A DNA stretch of 64,000 nt, from positions 822,330 to 886,329 of the forward strand of contig CP061209.1 in assembly GCA_026016205.1 (NCBI GenBank). The letters run 5' to 3'. The stretch is from Methanosarcinales archaeon. Lineage in GTDB: Archaea > Halobacteriota > UBA148 > JAUWXC01. How positions within the stretch are numbered: position 1 is the first letter of the stretch; the number at the start of each line of letters is the position of its first letter. Below are positions 10,034 to 18,795 of this stretch, in pieces. A program made the position numbers and the translations under genes. Under the pieces are notes generated by a model. The model was not told the origin of the DNA. It saw only the letters and a program-made list of their open reading frames with translations, and searched no databases.

Positions 10034-10642
10034 TTACTCCACCCTGCCAATCTTAATCAGCGAAAGTAGTGGAACCCCCACTATAGAATCCAAGCCCTTC
10101 TTGTCAATCACAACAGCAATGGCAAGTGGCTCTGCACCAAGCTCCCCTAGCAACTCCACCGCTTCGTGGGCAGTAGATCCTGATGTGACTACGTCATCGA
10201 CAATGATGCATTTTTTGCCCTCAATAGAGGCAAAATTATGGCTAATGGTACCCTTTACGTTTTGCTTCTCAGGCTCCCACCGCTGTTTTTTGGGATGAAG
10301 GACTGACAGATCTGCACCCAATTCTTCCGCAACCAGCGTTGCAAATGGGATGCCACTTAAAACAATGCCCACTACGACCTCTATGTTTGCCTCAGGCAGT
10401 GATTCTAGAGCCATATCAGCAAGCGCAGACGAGATGAGACTCATCCTCTGCGAACTCCTGCCTATTTGATTCCAGTTGACAAATATGTCCTTTGGCGCCG
10501 GAGCTTTCTTCTTTTCAGCCCTTGACAGCAGCCAAGTAGCAGTTTCGCGCGATACGTTAAGTTCGTCAGCGATTTCACCTGAACGGAGTCCTTTTTTCTT
10601 CAGTTCCATCGCTTTCCCGATAAGGTCATCAATACCTCTCAT
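10034..10642 (-). CDS. GfcR-like regulator: HTH fused to PRTase domain
   Basis: Orotate-phosphoribosyltransferase-like protein with a sigma70-region-4-like helix-turn-helix (residues 1-45, including GLRSGEIADELNVSRETA) fused to a type I PRTase domain. The PRPP loop IIVDDVVTSGSTA is intact (about 146-158). In haloarchaea this family (GfcR) regulates sugar catabolism genes, while elsewhere it is annotated as PyrE-like. Ligand and targets are not visible here. The gene ends 35 bases from leuS and begins one base after the nob1 stop, so the three may be one operon. Confidence 0.85.
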   Translation of the reverse strand: MRGIDDLIGKAMELKKKGLRSGEIADELNVSRETATWLLSRAEKKKAPAPKDIFVNWNQIGRSSQRMSLISSALADMALESLPEANIEVVVGIVLSGIPFATLVAEELGADLSVLHPKKQRWEPEKQNVKGTISHNFASIEGKKCIIVDDVVTSGSTAHEAVELLGELGAEPLAIAVVIDKKGLDSIVGVPLLSLIKIGRVE

Positions 10643-10643
10643 T

Positions 10644-11126
10644 CTACTCCTTCCTCCTGGTTCTTTTTAATTTAGACCCGCAAACCGAGCATATATCGCC
10701 CTGGGCGAAATACCTGCCACATCCAATACACCGTTTCTTCCATATTAAAACATCCCTGATTTTATGCTGCATGATTGGCTTAATCTGGATCCCAAGCCGA
10801 GATGCCACATTTTGGATTGCATAGTCATCCGTGATGATACATGCGCCTTTACCGATATATTGGAGTGCTTTTGCTAATAAATGTATGTCGGTTTCAGACA
10901 GTACGCCCACGTCCCCGGTTCTTCTAGCAGTCTTCACAACCTCGTCGATGTAACGCTGTTCTGCCGGCTCCACTTTCAGGCCAGTGCTTCTTGCCTGCTC
11001 AAAGAGTGTAATGGACCTTACGTCCTTCAACTCTCTCATCACACCAGGCACCGTGAGTGCCTCTGCACTTCCTATTCGGTACCCGCACACAAAGACCGAG
11101 GAATCCACTATAAGTAAGGCCATCAT
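10644..11126 (-). CDS. nob1: rRNA maturation endonuclease NOB1
   Basis: PIN-domain nuclease that cleaves at the 3' end of 16S rRNA during small-subunit maturation. The N-terminal LLIVDSSVF supplies the first catalytic Asp, with further acidic residues in SETDIHLLA and ITDDYAIQNVA. The C-terminal zinc ribbon is C-x2-C (CIGC) and C-x2-C (CSVC). The start is taken at ATG 11126 (or 11123), where the PIN fold begins. The frame stays open upstream to 11348, but that stretch has no family resemblance and overlaps the histone promoter. Confidence 0.92.
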   Translation of the reverse strand: MMALLIVDSSVFVCGYRIGSAEALTVPGVMRELKDVRSITLFEQARSTGLKVEPAEQRYIDEVVKTARRTGDVGVLSETDIHLLAKALQYIGKGACIITDDYAIQNVASRLGIQIKPIMQHKIRDVLIWKKRCIGCGRYFAQGDICSVCGSKLKRTRRKE

Positions 11127-11204
11127 TTGTTTGATGTGCACGAACAACCCCATAAATCTAATCCTATGCCCAAAACTCTTCATAGAGGGGTCAAAAAAGC
11201 GAAA

Positions 11205-11212
11205 ACTATATA
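11205..11212 (+). promoter_or_regulatory. TATA box of the histone gene
   Basis: CTATATAG in an A/T-rich context, centred about 26 bases before position 11234. Transcription would begin near 11231-11236, either giving a leaderless message from ATG 11234 or a roughly 40-base leader that contains the GGAGGTGG at 11261. Confidence 0.55.
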
Positions 11213-11233
11213 GAGCGCCCCTTAAATCAATAG

Positions 11234-11479
11234 ATGCCGTTATTCGGTGATTTTTATAAAGGAGGTGGGAATACGACTGAATTACCAATTGCACCAGTAG
11301 ATAGGATTGCAAGAAAGGCTGGCGCGGACAGAGTAAGTGACGATGCAAAGGTGGCGTTAGCTAACATATTGGAAGATTATGGGCTCAAAGTATCAGCAGA
11401 GGCTGTGCGCCTGGCAAAACACGCTGGCAGAAAGACGTTGAAGGCAGAGGACATTAAATTAGCAGTACAAAGGCTTTAA
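11234..11479 (+). CDS. Archaeal histone
   Basis: Single histone fold of the HMf/HTz type that wraps DNA as dimers and longer multimers. The core runs from [20 protein letters not shown] to the C-terminal [20 protein letters not shown], ending RL, so there is no tail. The annotated ATG at 11234 adds 13 residues ([13 protein letters not shown]) that family members normally lack. GGAGGTGG (11261-11268) lies inside this extension, and the codon at the family-typical start is ACG (11273), five bases after GAGGTG. No ATG, GTG or TTG occurs in frame there. The true start is therefore either the leaderless ATG 11234 or a non-standard ACG at 11273. Confidence 0.93.
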   Translation: MPLFGDFYKGGGNTTELPIAPVDRIARKAGADRVSDDAKVALANILEDYGLKVSAEAVRLAKHAGRKTLKAEDIKLAVQRL

Positions 11480-11967
11480 AGCCATATAATGACGCCGATG
11501 CTCGTCATTGTTACGATGATACCGGCGATTAGCACGCCGCTGAGAATGGCTGGAAACGCGTATCTGGCCTTAATTCCAAACACAAGAGCGGCGGCGCAAC
11601 CCGTCCATGCACCCGTGACCGGCAGAGGAATAGCAACGAATAGCGCCAGGGCCAATGCGCCGTATTTTTGAACCGAATTGTTGTACCTCCTGTGTGTCCG
11701 GGCAAACAGCCAGTCGAAGAAATGGTCAAAGGTTCTGGCTCGCCTTAGTTTTGCAGATACAGAATCCAGGAAAAGCAATAGAGGTATGATGGGGAGCATG
11801 TTCCCGACGACCGACAGGAAGTACGCCGTAGCTGGGTCGAGACCGTACACCCCTATAGCAATAGGTATTGCAGCCCTGAGCTCGGCTATAGGAGCCATTG
11901 CGATCAAGACAACAATGACGCTTGAAGGGAGTGCCTGAAACCATTCTACGATATAAGATATGCACAT
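11476..11967 (-). CDS. Small multidrug export family membrane protein (COG2426)
   Basis: A 163-residue integral membrane protein of the Sm_multidrug_ex family, despite its name of unproven function. Four to five hydrophobic segments are visible. The family motif [14 protein letters not shown] lies near residues 26-39 and [12 protein letters not shown] near 112-123, the latter a re-entrant-loop-like signature. It is convergent with the histone gene, the two stops overlapping by 4 nt. Confidence 0.82.
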   Translation of the reverse strand: MCISYIVEWFQALPSSVIVVLIAMAPIAELRAAIPIAIGVYGLDPATAYFLSVVGNMLPIIPLLLFLDSVSAKLRRARTFDHFFDWLFARTHRRYNNSVQKYGALALALFVAIPLPVTGAWTGCAAALVFGIKARYAFPAILSGVLIAGIIVTMTSIGVIIWL

Positions 11968-12027
11968 TTACGTCCTCGTGTGAATAAATGTATATAGTAT
12001 CTATAGATATCGTTACCCTATGGCAGG

Positions 12028-12927
12028 GTGAGCGTGATGGAGAACAGGGTAAAACTTGGAGAGAAGGGCGCCAAGGTCGGGGTCTTTGGCAACATAATAC
12101 TGTCCATTTTCAAGCTAATTGTTGGGATAGTATCCAACAGCACTGCAGTCATGGCGGATTCCATGCATTCCCTCTCTGACGTCGCTACTTCGCTCATGGT
12201 CTGGTTTGGAATCAGGATGTCAGATAAACCGCCAGACGAAGAACACCCCTACGGGCATGGTGATGTTGAGCCAATCATGGGCCTGTTGATTTCCGTTGCC
12301 ATTGTATTGGTCGGATTTGAGTTTGCCAGACATGCGATAAACGAGATTTTTACGGGAGTTGTGGCGCCCACACCGCTGGCGGCATATGCAACCGTGTTCG
12401 TAATCATATATAAAGAGGGCATGGCAAGGTATGTCCTAAGCGTTGCTGATAAGATTAAAAGTCCGGCCTTGAAGGCGGATGCCCAGCATCACAGGAGCGA
12501 TGTATATTCATCTATAGCAGTCTTGGTCGGGGTTGTTGGGTCGATATTGTTCTATCCGATTCTGGACCCACTCGCGGGGATTGCCGTATCGCTAATCGTC
12601 ATAAAAATGGGTTTTGATGTAGGCAGAGAGAACATTCAGCATTTAATGGGCACGATTCCCTCGCCAGAGGTAAAAGAGAGAATTGAGCGCCTGGCTCTGA
12701 GCGTCAAAGGGGTTAAAATGGTCCACAATATCCGTATCCATTATTTTGGAGCGTATGCAACAGTCGACCTCCATGTATGCGTAGATGAGTCATTGCTGTT
12801 GAGTGAAGCCCACAAGATAGCACACCATGTACAGAGGAAAATAGTTGAAATCCCAGAGATATCATCTGCCTTGGTTCATGTGGAGCCGTTTGATGTACAC
12901 CATAAAGAAGAACATGCTGAGAAATGA
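12028..12927 (+). CDS. Cation diffusion facilitator (CDF) transporter
   Basis: Divalent metal/proton antiporter that exports Zn, Fe or Mn across the cytoplasmic membrane. The first metal site is MADSMHSLSD (D-x2-H-x3-D) in TM2 and the second is ADAQHHRSDVYSS (H-x3-D) in TM5, so the transport site is complete. The C-terminal cytoplasmic dimerisation domain (about 205-285) includes HNIRIHYFGAYATVDLHV. The length (about 299 aa) is normal. GTG 12028 or ATG 12037 may be the start. Metal selectivity cannot be inferred. Confidence 0.93.
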   Translation: MSVMENRVKLGEKGAKVGVFGNIILSIFKLIVGIVSNSTAVMADSMHSLSDVATSLMVWFGIRMSDKPPDEEHPYGHGDVEPIMGLLISVAIVLVGFEFARHAINEIFTGVVAPTPLAAYATVFVIIYKEGMARYVLSVADKIKSPALKADAQHHRSDVYSSIAVLVGVVGSILFYPILDPLAGIAVSLIVIKMGFDVGRENIQHLMGTIPSPEVKERIERLALSVKGVKMVHNIRIHYFGAYATVDLHVCVDESLLLSEAHKIAHHVQRKIVEIPEISSALVHVEPFDVHHKEEHAEK

Positions 12928-12938
12928 TGCTGTGTCGC

Positions 12939-14108
12939 TCACCTATCGCTAATCTTGGCTTCGTGTAATGACCTTGTGATGAGCGCAGGCACATCCAGCA
13001 TGGCTTCCACTCTGGCCACATCCTTAACTTTCGCAGACGTTGCCGGGCGCCTGGGAACCGCCTTGCACTCTCCTCTAGAGGATGTCGAGATATCAAATGT
13101 TCCAATTTTTTTCGCAAGTGTTACAATCTCGGATTTATCATACCCTATCAACGGGGCGTATATCGGAAAATTGATGCCAACGGATTCAGCGAGCAAATTC
13201 GCAGACGTCTGGGATGCGACCTGCCCCAAGGATGTGCCGGTTACGATTCCATACGCCTTTTCCTTCTTTGCAATCTCAACGGCAATCAAGTACATCATTC
13301 GCTTGCACAGCACGCATGTTAGTTTTGGAGGGCAGTGTTCTTTGATGGACTGCAAGATATGCCCATGTGGTATCTCGTAAACAGTCATGAGATGGTTTGG
13401 CGCCCATCTCTGCAAGATGTCAATGCATTTCGTCGCTTTAATTCTCATCGCATCATCCGAGAATGGAGTGATGTCATAAAACACAGGGATTATTTCACAG
13501 CCTCGTCTCATCATCAGCCACGCCGCCACAGGCGAGTCGATGCCTCCTGATATCAATGCGACCATCTTGCCCTGCGTACCAAGCGGCAGGCCACCAACGC
13601 CTTTGACGATGTTATTATACACGTATGCCCTATCCTGCCTGACCTCGACGAATATCTCATGATCTGGCGAGGTTAGATTCACGCTGACGTTGCACTCCGT
13701 CAAGCGCTCGGCAACAGCAGCACCGCACACCCTTCCGATGTCCTCGCTGGAAAAAGGATGAATGCCCGCCTTGTGAGGGCGAATGGCAAAGGATTCGCCC
13801 TTGCCGATGAGCGCCTCCCCAACGTCTGCCGTTAGTTGTGCTATCGCATTAAGTCTTGGCTCCGTGGAAATCACAGGACTCGCTGATACCACGCCAAACA
13901 CGTTCGCTACGACATCTGCGATGTGCTCGTCAGAGGAGTGGATGAAGATTCTGCCCCAATCCCTCCTGACGTTGGAGTATTCATTCTCGTGAAGTTGAAG
14001 CATTGCCTTGATATTGTCAACTAATGCCCTTTCGTAGCGACTGCGCACCCTGTCGCTTTTCAGCCCAATTTCGCCATACCTGACCAGGATTGCATCGTAG
14101 TTGAGCAT
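12939..14108 (-). CDS. thiI: tRNA 4-thiouridine synthase ThiI (THUMP/PP-loop)
   Basis: Adenylates U8 of tRNA and installs sulfur; in some organisms it also serves thiazole synthesis. An N-terminal ferredoxin-like/THUMP region (about 1-165) is followed by the PP-loop ATPase motif ALISGGIDSPVAAW (near 180). CVLCKRMM provides cysteines near residue 265. No C-terminal rhodanese domain is present, as usual for archaea. ATG 14108 (MLNYDAILVRYGEIGLKS) matches family N-termini; the frame extends 11 codons further upstream. It is divergent from thi4. Confidence 0.93.
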   Translation of the reverse strand: MLNYDAILVRYGEIGLKSDRVRSRYERALVDNIKAMLQLHENEYSNVRRDWGRIFIHSSDEHIADVVANVFGVVSASPVISTEPRLNAIAQLTADVGEALIGKGESFAIRPHKAGIHPFSSEDIGRVCGAAVAERLTECNVSVNLTSPDHEIFVEVRQDRAYVYNNIVKGVGGLPLGTQGKMVALISGGIDSPVAAWLMMRRGCEIIPVFYDITPFSDDAMRIKATKCIDILQRWAPNHLMTVYEIPHGHILQSIKEHCPPKLTCVLCKRMMYLIAVEIAKKEKAYGIVTGTSLGQVASQTSANLLAESVGINFPIYAPLIGYDKSEIVTLAKKIGTFDISTSSRGECKAVPRRPATSAKVKDVARVEAMLDVPALITRSLHEAKISDR

Positions 14109-14218
14109 TGTATCCACACCACTCCTATCCTTCCTGAGCATAGTTTAATCTTGTGGAAACCGGCAAGGATTATCGAAAGGTAAAAAAGACATGACATGCA
14201 TCTGTGCAGTAGGTTAAC

Positions 14219-14974
14219 ATGTTAGATGAAGTAACGATTACCAGGGCAATCGTCGAAGATTTTATGAAAACGTTTGTGGAGTACACAGACGTAGATGTTG
14301 CCATAGTCGGCGCAGGACCGTCCGGCATGGTGGCTGCCAAGTACCTTGCAGAGGGGGGTGCAAAGGTAGCCGTTTTCGAGCGGAAACTCAGCGTTGGTGG
14401 TGGAATGTGGGGCGGTGGTATGATGTTCCCCCGTATTGTGATACAAGACGAGGCGAAACACATATTGGAGGATTTTGAAATCCATTACTGGACGCATAAA
14501 GACGGATATTTTCTTGCAAATTCCATAGAGGTGGTCGGAAAACTCGTAAGCAAGACCATTGCTGCCGGCGCCGAAATATTCAACCTGATGAGTGTGGAAG
14601 ACGTTGTGATCAGGGATGATAAGATAACGGGCGTGGTCATAAACTGGAGCGCTGTCGAGCTGGCGAAGTTGCATGTGGATCCCCTAAGTATTAGGTCCAA
14701 AGTGGTTATCGATGGAACCGGGCACGATGCAGACGTATGCAGAATTGTTGAGAGGAAAATCCCTGGCGCGCTGAAGGTTGTTGGCGAAAAACCCATGTGG
14801 GCAGAGGTAGGGGAGAAGTTTCTCCTAGATGCGACGAAGGAAGTGTATCCAGGACTGATTGTAACAGGAATGGCAGCGAATGCCGTCACAGGAGGTCCGA
14901 GGATGGGGCCCATATTTGGTGGCATGATGCTTTCAGGTGAAAAGGCCGCAAAACTGGCGCTATCTAAGTTGTAG
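14219..14974 (+). CDS. thi4: Thiazole synthase Thi4 (archaeal, sulfide-using type)
   Basis: Makes the thiazole half of thiamine from NAD and glycine. The N-terminal FAD/NAD-binding motif VAIVGAGPSGMVAAKYL is intact, followed by GGGMWGGGMMFPRIV. The residue that is a sulfur-donating Cys in suicide yeast Thi4 is His here (KLHVDPLSI, near residue 150), which in characterised archaeal enzymes goes with catalytic use of free sulfide. The length (251 aa) is usual. The divergent neighbour thiI may share the intergenic promoter region. I saw no thiamine riboswitch in the leader. Confidence 0.93.
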   Translation: MLDEVTITRAIVEDFMKTFVEYTDVDVAIVGAGPSGMVAAKYLAEGGAKVAVFERKLSVGGGMWGGGMMFPRIVIQDEAKHILEDFEIHYWTHKDGYFLANSIEVVGKLVSKTIAAGAEIFNLMSVEDVVIRDDKITGVVINWSAVELAKLHVDPLSIRSKVVIDGTGHDADVCRIVERKIPGALKVVGEKPMWAEVGEKFLLDATKEVYPGLIVTGMAANAVTGGPRMGPIFGGMMLSGEKAAKLALSKL

Positions 14975-15028
14975 CGTGTTGAAAACTTTTAAATACGACG
15001 TCGATAAGTTAATCTGTGGGGTGGGGAA

Positions 15029-15346
15029 GTGAATTATCTCGACGTCTTGAATTTATACTATGTTGGAGTTGCAATTATCGTCCTGTTTTTCACGTTATAT
15101 AGTTCTGTGAACTTTCGGAGGACTGGCAAGAAGATACTAAAGGCGAGGATTTTCTTAAATGATGACATCCTGAGCAAAACGTGGGCATATGGCGTAGTCA
15201 TAGGAATATCATTCGCCGTTCATGAAATCCTCAGTTCGTCTATGATTGCCTGCCATCCTCCGTACCTCTGCGAGATAATGAAACTCGTCTTCTTGACCGC
15301 GTTGCTGGGGCTGATATACGAGTGGTACGACTTCGGAAGGTTTTAG
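15029..15346 (+). CDS. Small membrane protein, unknown
   Basis: A 105-residue protein with three hydrophobic segments (about residues 9-25, 52-72 and 82-99) and a basic loop between the first and second, suggesting the N-terminus outside and the loop inside. It starts at GTG after GGGGTGGGG. I do not recognise a family. It lies 54 bases after thi4, and its 3' end just overlaps the convergent adenosine-specific kinase gene. Confidence 0.6.
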   Translation: MNYLDVLNLYYVGVAIIVLFFTLYSSVNFRRTGKKILKARIFLNDDILSKTWAYGVVIGISFAVHEILSSSMIACHPPYLCEIMKLVFLTALLGLIYEWYDFGRF

Positions 15347-15825
15347 AACTTATATCCGATTTTTCGCAGGAATTCTTTTCGCTCTTCTACGTCTTTTTGT
15401 GTTTCAATGCCCTTTGCACTGGCGCCATCGACAACGCCGATGATTGCCTTTCCCATTTCAGTTTTTACCACCAGCACTTCAACCGGATTGGAAGTGGCGC
15501 AGTAGATGCCGCAAACCTCTGGTGTGCTTTTTATGGCGTTCAGCACGTTGATGGGATACGCCTCCTTTAAGAATATCAGAAAGCTGTGTCCTGCACCTAT
15601 CCTTAAGGCGTTTTCTGCTGCAGCCTTCTTCAGCTCTGGATCATTGCCCTCACACCTCACCAGGCAGGGGCCAGATGCTTCGCAGAAGGCGATGCCAAAC
15701 TTCGCGCCCGGAACTGTATTCACAATCGCCTCATACAGGTCTTCCACGGTCTTGATGAAGTGCGACTGGCCCAAAATTAGATTGGCGCCAGATGGTATAT
15801 CTATTTTAACGGTTTGAATCTCCAT
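15343..15825 (-). CDS. Adenosine-specific kinase family protein (DUF355)
   Basis: A 160-residue protein of the archaeal/bacterial DUF355 family. One crystallised member binds adenosine or ADP, and this is the basis of the family name. Motifs visible are the N-terminal [33 protein letters not shown], the central GAGHSF, the C-terminal CATSNPVEV and GIIGVVDG-like VVDGASAKG. The start ATG 15825 has GAGGTG exactly five bases upstream, a clean example of the ribosome-site spacing used in this genome. Confidence 0.85.
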   Translation of the reverse strand: MEIQTVKIDIPSGANLILGQSHFIKTVEDLYEAIVNTVPGAKFGIAFCEASGPCLVRCEGNDPELKKAAAENALRIGAGHSFLIFLKEAYPINVLNAIKSTPEVCGIYCATSNPVEVLVVKTEMGKAIIGVVDGASAKGIETQKDVEERKEFLRKIGYKF

Positions 15826-15873
15826 GCCTACACCTCAATAAACATATTTATCAACGCTCGGCCTTTTAATTAT

Positions 15874-16926
15874 ATGCCCATGTCCAGAACAGGCGTCGTA
15901 TATCATGATGATTATCTGAAGCACGAGACCGGAGAGCATCCAGAGCAGAAGGAGCGCCTGATTGCCATAATGAAATTGCTCAAGGAAACTGGTGCGCTGA
16001 AAAAGCTAACGCGCATCGCTCCGAAAAAGGCAACTACTGAGCAAATAGGGTATGTGCATGATGCCTCCTACATCGAGAATGTGCGAGGACTCTGCCAGAG
16101 CGGTAGAGGGATGTTAGATTCTGATACCATATTATCCCAAGATTCTTACGAGGTTGCGCTTTTGGCAAGCGGAGGGGTTATGAGCGCTGTTGATGTTGTC
16201 ATAGACGATTTGAATAACGCCTTTGCGCTCATCCGTCCGCCAGGTCATCACGCGGAGGCTTCGCAGGGAATGGGATTCTGCATATTCAATAACGTTGCGA
16301 TAGCGGCGCGCTATGCCCAAAGGCAACACAAACTGAAAAGAATTCTCATCGTAGACTGGGACGTGCATCACGGCAACGGCACCCAGCACATCTTTTATGA
16401 CGATGCCTCAGTTCTGTACTTTTCCATCCATCAGAGTCCCTTCTATCCAGGAACTGGAAAGACGGATGAAATCGGCACTGGTGATGGAAAGGGTTTTACG
16501 GTAAATGTCCCACTGCCGCGAGGGATGGGGGATGCAGGATACACCTACGTATTCAATGAAATTCTAATTCCAATCGCCCTCGAATTTCGTCCTGAACTGG
16601 TTTTAATCTCCGCTGGGCAGGATGCTCATTTCGCCGACCCCATAGGAGGGATGAACGTAACTGCAAAGGGATTCGATCAGCTTGCCGGCATAGTCAAATC
16701 AATCGCGAACTCGACATGTGAAGGGAGAATAGTTGCAGCGCTGGAGGGAGGATATGACCTGACCGCGCTACCATATTCGGTTTTATCCATCCTCAACTCG
16801 TTTGGGGATTTGGGCATGGACATAAAAGAGCCGATGGCTACTCCAAAAGACGAATTATCAGGCCAAGTCAGGGAAAGGGTAAAAGAAGTCAAAGAGGCGC
16901 AGAAGGAGTGTTGGCCTATCTCTTAA
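15874..16926 (+). CDS. Histone deacetylase / AcuC-like deacetylase
   Basis: Zinc hydrolase of the arginase/HDAC fold that removes acetyl groups from lysine, polyamines or related substrates. The catalytic His pair is in RPPGHHAEASQGMGFC (near residue 118), and the zinc ligands are in VDWDVHHGNGTQHIFY (near 157) and SAGQDAHFADP (near 250). All key residues are present. ATG 15874 is chosen because it begins the family N-terminus; an A/T-rich TATTTAT element 26 bases upstream suggests a leaderless message. The substrate is unknown; a histone gene lies 4.4 kb away. Confidence 0.92.
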   Translation: MPMSRTGVVYHDDYLKHETGEHPEQKERLIAIMKLLKETGALKKLTRIAPKKATTEQIGYVHDASYIENVRGLCQSGRGMLDSDTILSQDSYEVALLASGGVMSAVDVVIDDLNNAFALIRPPGHHAEASQGMGFCIFNNVAIAARYAQRQHKLKRILIVDWDVHHGNGTQHIFYDDASVLYFSIHQSPFYPGTGKTDEIGTGDGKGFTVNVPLPRGMGDAGYTYVFNEILIPIALEFRPELVLISAGQDAHFADPIGGMNVTAKGFDQLAGIVKSIANSTCEGRIVAALEGGYDLTALPYSVLSILNSFGDLGMDIKEPMATPKDELSGQVRERVKEVKEAQKECWPIS

Positions 16927-18259
16927 AATACTTCCTCAGAAAAATTCTGAAGTCTTTATCGTCCGTCTTGTCCATCCCGCTTATCCTGGTGATTTGCGCG
17001 CCCTTCAGCACGTGATACCCCTTTCCAATCGCCTCCGATACGTGCTTTCCCAGCCCGCAGGTTTCCAGTTGGGATTTAAGCAAATCTTTTGCCCTAGTAT
17101 GCGCCCTGGAAATCTCCACAACATATGTCCCATCTTCAATGTAAGGATGAAGGTTATCGTGCTTCGTTTTAAATTTCTCGGCATGCGCCGCCGACCCAAC
17201 AGGTGGACCGACATGCTTTTTGATGTTCGGGAGCGTTGCCACTTCCATCTCCAGCAGGATAATTGACTTTGCACCAGACCAAACGCCGCTTCTGGACACC
17301 TTGAAATCATTCCTATGAAGTAAGTCTTCTATGGACCTGGCTGCCTTGTACAATTGAGGATAGAGTATATCATCCACGACATTCGGCGTATCAAACACGA
17401 CTGCAAGCAACTCTGTTCCCCTGCGCTTCAACTCCTGGGCTAGCCCCTTATCGGTGAGTGGTTTTAGTGGCAGGGGGAAAAAGAAATGAATGCTGGGGCT
17501 CTTTAGAAATTCCCTCGACGCGTCAACAAACGTGCAAAAGTTGTCCAGCGACACGGCCGCTGCAACGTTCCTGGATGGGTCAACGGGGTCAATGATGGCC
17601 AGCGGGGCATCATGCTCGAGAGTTCTGTGATTTTCTATATCAATAACGATGTCCCTGCGCCATTTACTCGCATTTTGCACCACATCAAGGAAGGATTTGT
17701 ATTTGATGATGAGAAGTTCGCAGAGGTAACCAGAGAACCCCATCGTCTTTAACTCTGAGCCGTAGACGCCTATGCCCTTCATGAATTGTTTGAGCAGGCG
17801 CGCCTCATCCTCCAACCCCTTGATTTTCTTCTTAACGTACTCATTATGAAACGGTGTCCGGTCCACAGCAGACCGTATAGCAGAGGCATCCCGCACCTCA
17901 AAGCATGGGACTATATCCACTTGGTATTCGCCAAAAAACGCCCGAATGTATGGATGTTCTGCATACCTCTCCTCGTATTTTGGTGCGACCTTTTTGGCTA
18001 TCTCCAGCCCCAGCGACTCGAGCGTTTCGTCTGTCGCAGATTCCGGGAACATGATGAATATGTCAAGGTCCCTGTCGCCGGAAATCCACGTGTTTCTCGC
18101 TGCCGAGCCAACCAGCAAGGCGTGCGCCTCAACGCCAAGTTCTTTTGCGGTTGCGTTGACTTCGGCGATGATTTGATTGGTCAGTCTCTGCAATACTTCC
18201 TCTTCATTTTTGCCAGGCGTGACCTTTCGCAGCACCTGAGAGCGCGCCTTATCAATCAC
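16916..18259 (-). CDS. cca: CCA-adding enzyme, archaeal class I
   Basis: Adds the CCA end to tRNAs without a nucleic acid template. The nucleotidyltransferase signature GSAARNTWISGDRDLDIFI (near residues 51-69) has both catalytic aspartates, and the third acidic residue is in VDIVPCF. Body, neck and tail domains follow to 447 aa, normal for the family. It is needed here because neither tRNA in the window encodes CCA. It overlaps the thpR stop by 4 nt and is tail-to-tail with the deacetylase gene by 11 nt. Confidence 0.96.
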   Translation of the reverse strand: MIDKARSQVLRKVTPGKNEEEVLQRLTNQIIAEVNATAKELGVEAHALLVGSAARNTWISGDRDLDIFIMFPESATDETLESLGLEIAKKVAPKYEERYAEHPYIRAFFGEYQVDIVPCFEVRDASAIRSAVDRTPFHNEYVKKKIKGLEDEARLLKQFMKGIGVYGSELKTMGFSGYLCELLIIKYKSFLDVVQNASKWRRDIVIDIENHRTLEHDAPLAIIDPVDPSRNVAAAVSLDNFCTFVDASREFLKSPSIHFFFPLPLKPLTDKGLAQELKRRGTELLAVVFDTPNVVDDILYPQLYKAARSIEDLLHRNDFKVSRSGVWSGAKSIILLEMEVATLPNIKKHVGPPVGSAAHAEKFKTKHDNLHPYIEDGTYVVEISRAHTRAKDLLKSQLETCGLGKHVSEAIGKGYHVLKGAQITRISGMDKTDDKDFRIFLRKYFKR

Positions 18260-18795
18260 AATCTCACCTCGTGCAGGGCTTCGTAGATTGGCCCTTTTGG
18301 CGTCAACGTGCTCTTTTTAAGTATGATGTGGTCGACTTTCATCGTCCCTACCTCAACATCAGATAAATCTTTAATAGTGCTAACCAACTGCCCTTTCTGA
18401 TCCATGGGAAGATGTTTAACCCTGGCTATGGTTGCGTGCGCCGCAAAGCGGTTATCTCTCTTAAATCCCAGCGGCTGGAGCGCTTCCTCCACAGCAGTAT
18501 GCAGGTGATCAAAATCGCCCTCTGCACCAACCCAGATGACGTTTATGTGTCTTAAACTGGGAAAAACGCCAACACCCCTTACCTCGGCTTCAAAAGGAGA
18601 TACATGCACATTCTGCAACGCATCGCTTATTGGCTTGATTTGCGCCTCTTCTATATCGCCCAGGAATTTTAGCGTGATATGCACCTGTTCAGGCTTTACC
18701 ACTTTCACACCGTAGTTTGAAAAGTGCTGCTGGAGCTCTGCCACCTTTTTCGTTAGAGCTGCTGGAAAATCCACTGCAATAAAAGTTCTGATCAT
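18256..18795 (-). CDS. thpR: RNA 2',3'-cyclic phosphodiesterase (LigT/ThpR)
   Basis: 2H phosphoesterase that opens 2',3'-cyclic phosphates on RNA, and in vitro joins tRNA halves with a 2'-5' bond. The two H-x-T/S-x motifs are HITLKF (near residue 41) and HATIAR (near 130). The 179-residue length is typical. It is coupled by 4-nt overlaps to the genes on both sides, giving an RNA 3'-end operon with cca. Confidence 0.93.
   Translation of the reverse strand: MIRTFIAVDFPAALTKKVAELQQHFSNYGVKVVKPEQVHITLKFLGDIEEAQIKPISDALQNVHVSPFEAEVRGVGVFPSLRHINVIWVGAEGDFDHLHTAVEEALQPLGFKRDNRFAAHATIARVKHLPMDQKGQLVSTIKDLSDVEVGTMKVDHIILKKSTLTPKGPIYEALHEVRL

Noticed and set aside
11127-11348. N-terminal extension of NOB1
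   Set aside because: It precedes the normal PIN start, has no conserved sequence and crosses the histone promoter and start.
14142-14218. Possible thiamine riboswitch before thi4
   Set aside because: I could not find the conserved THI-element helices in this short leader.
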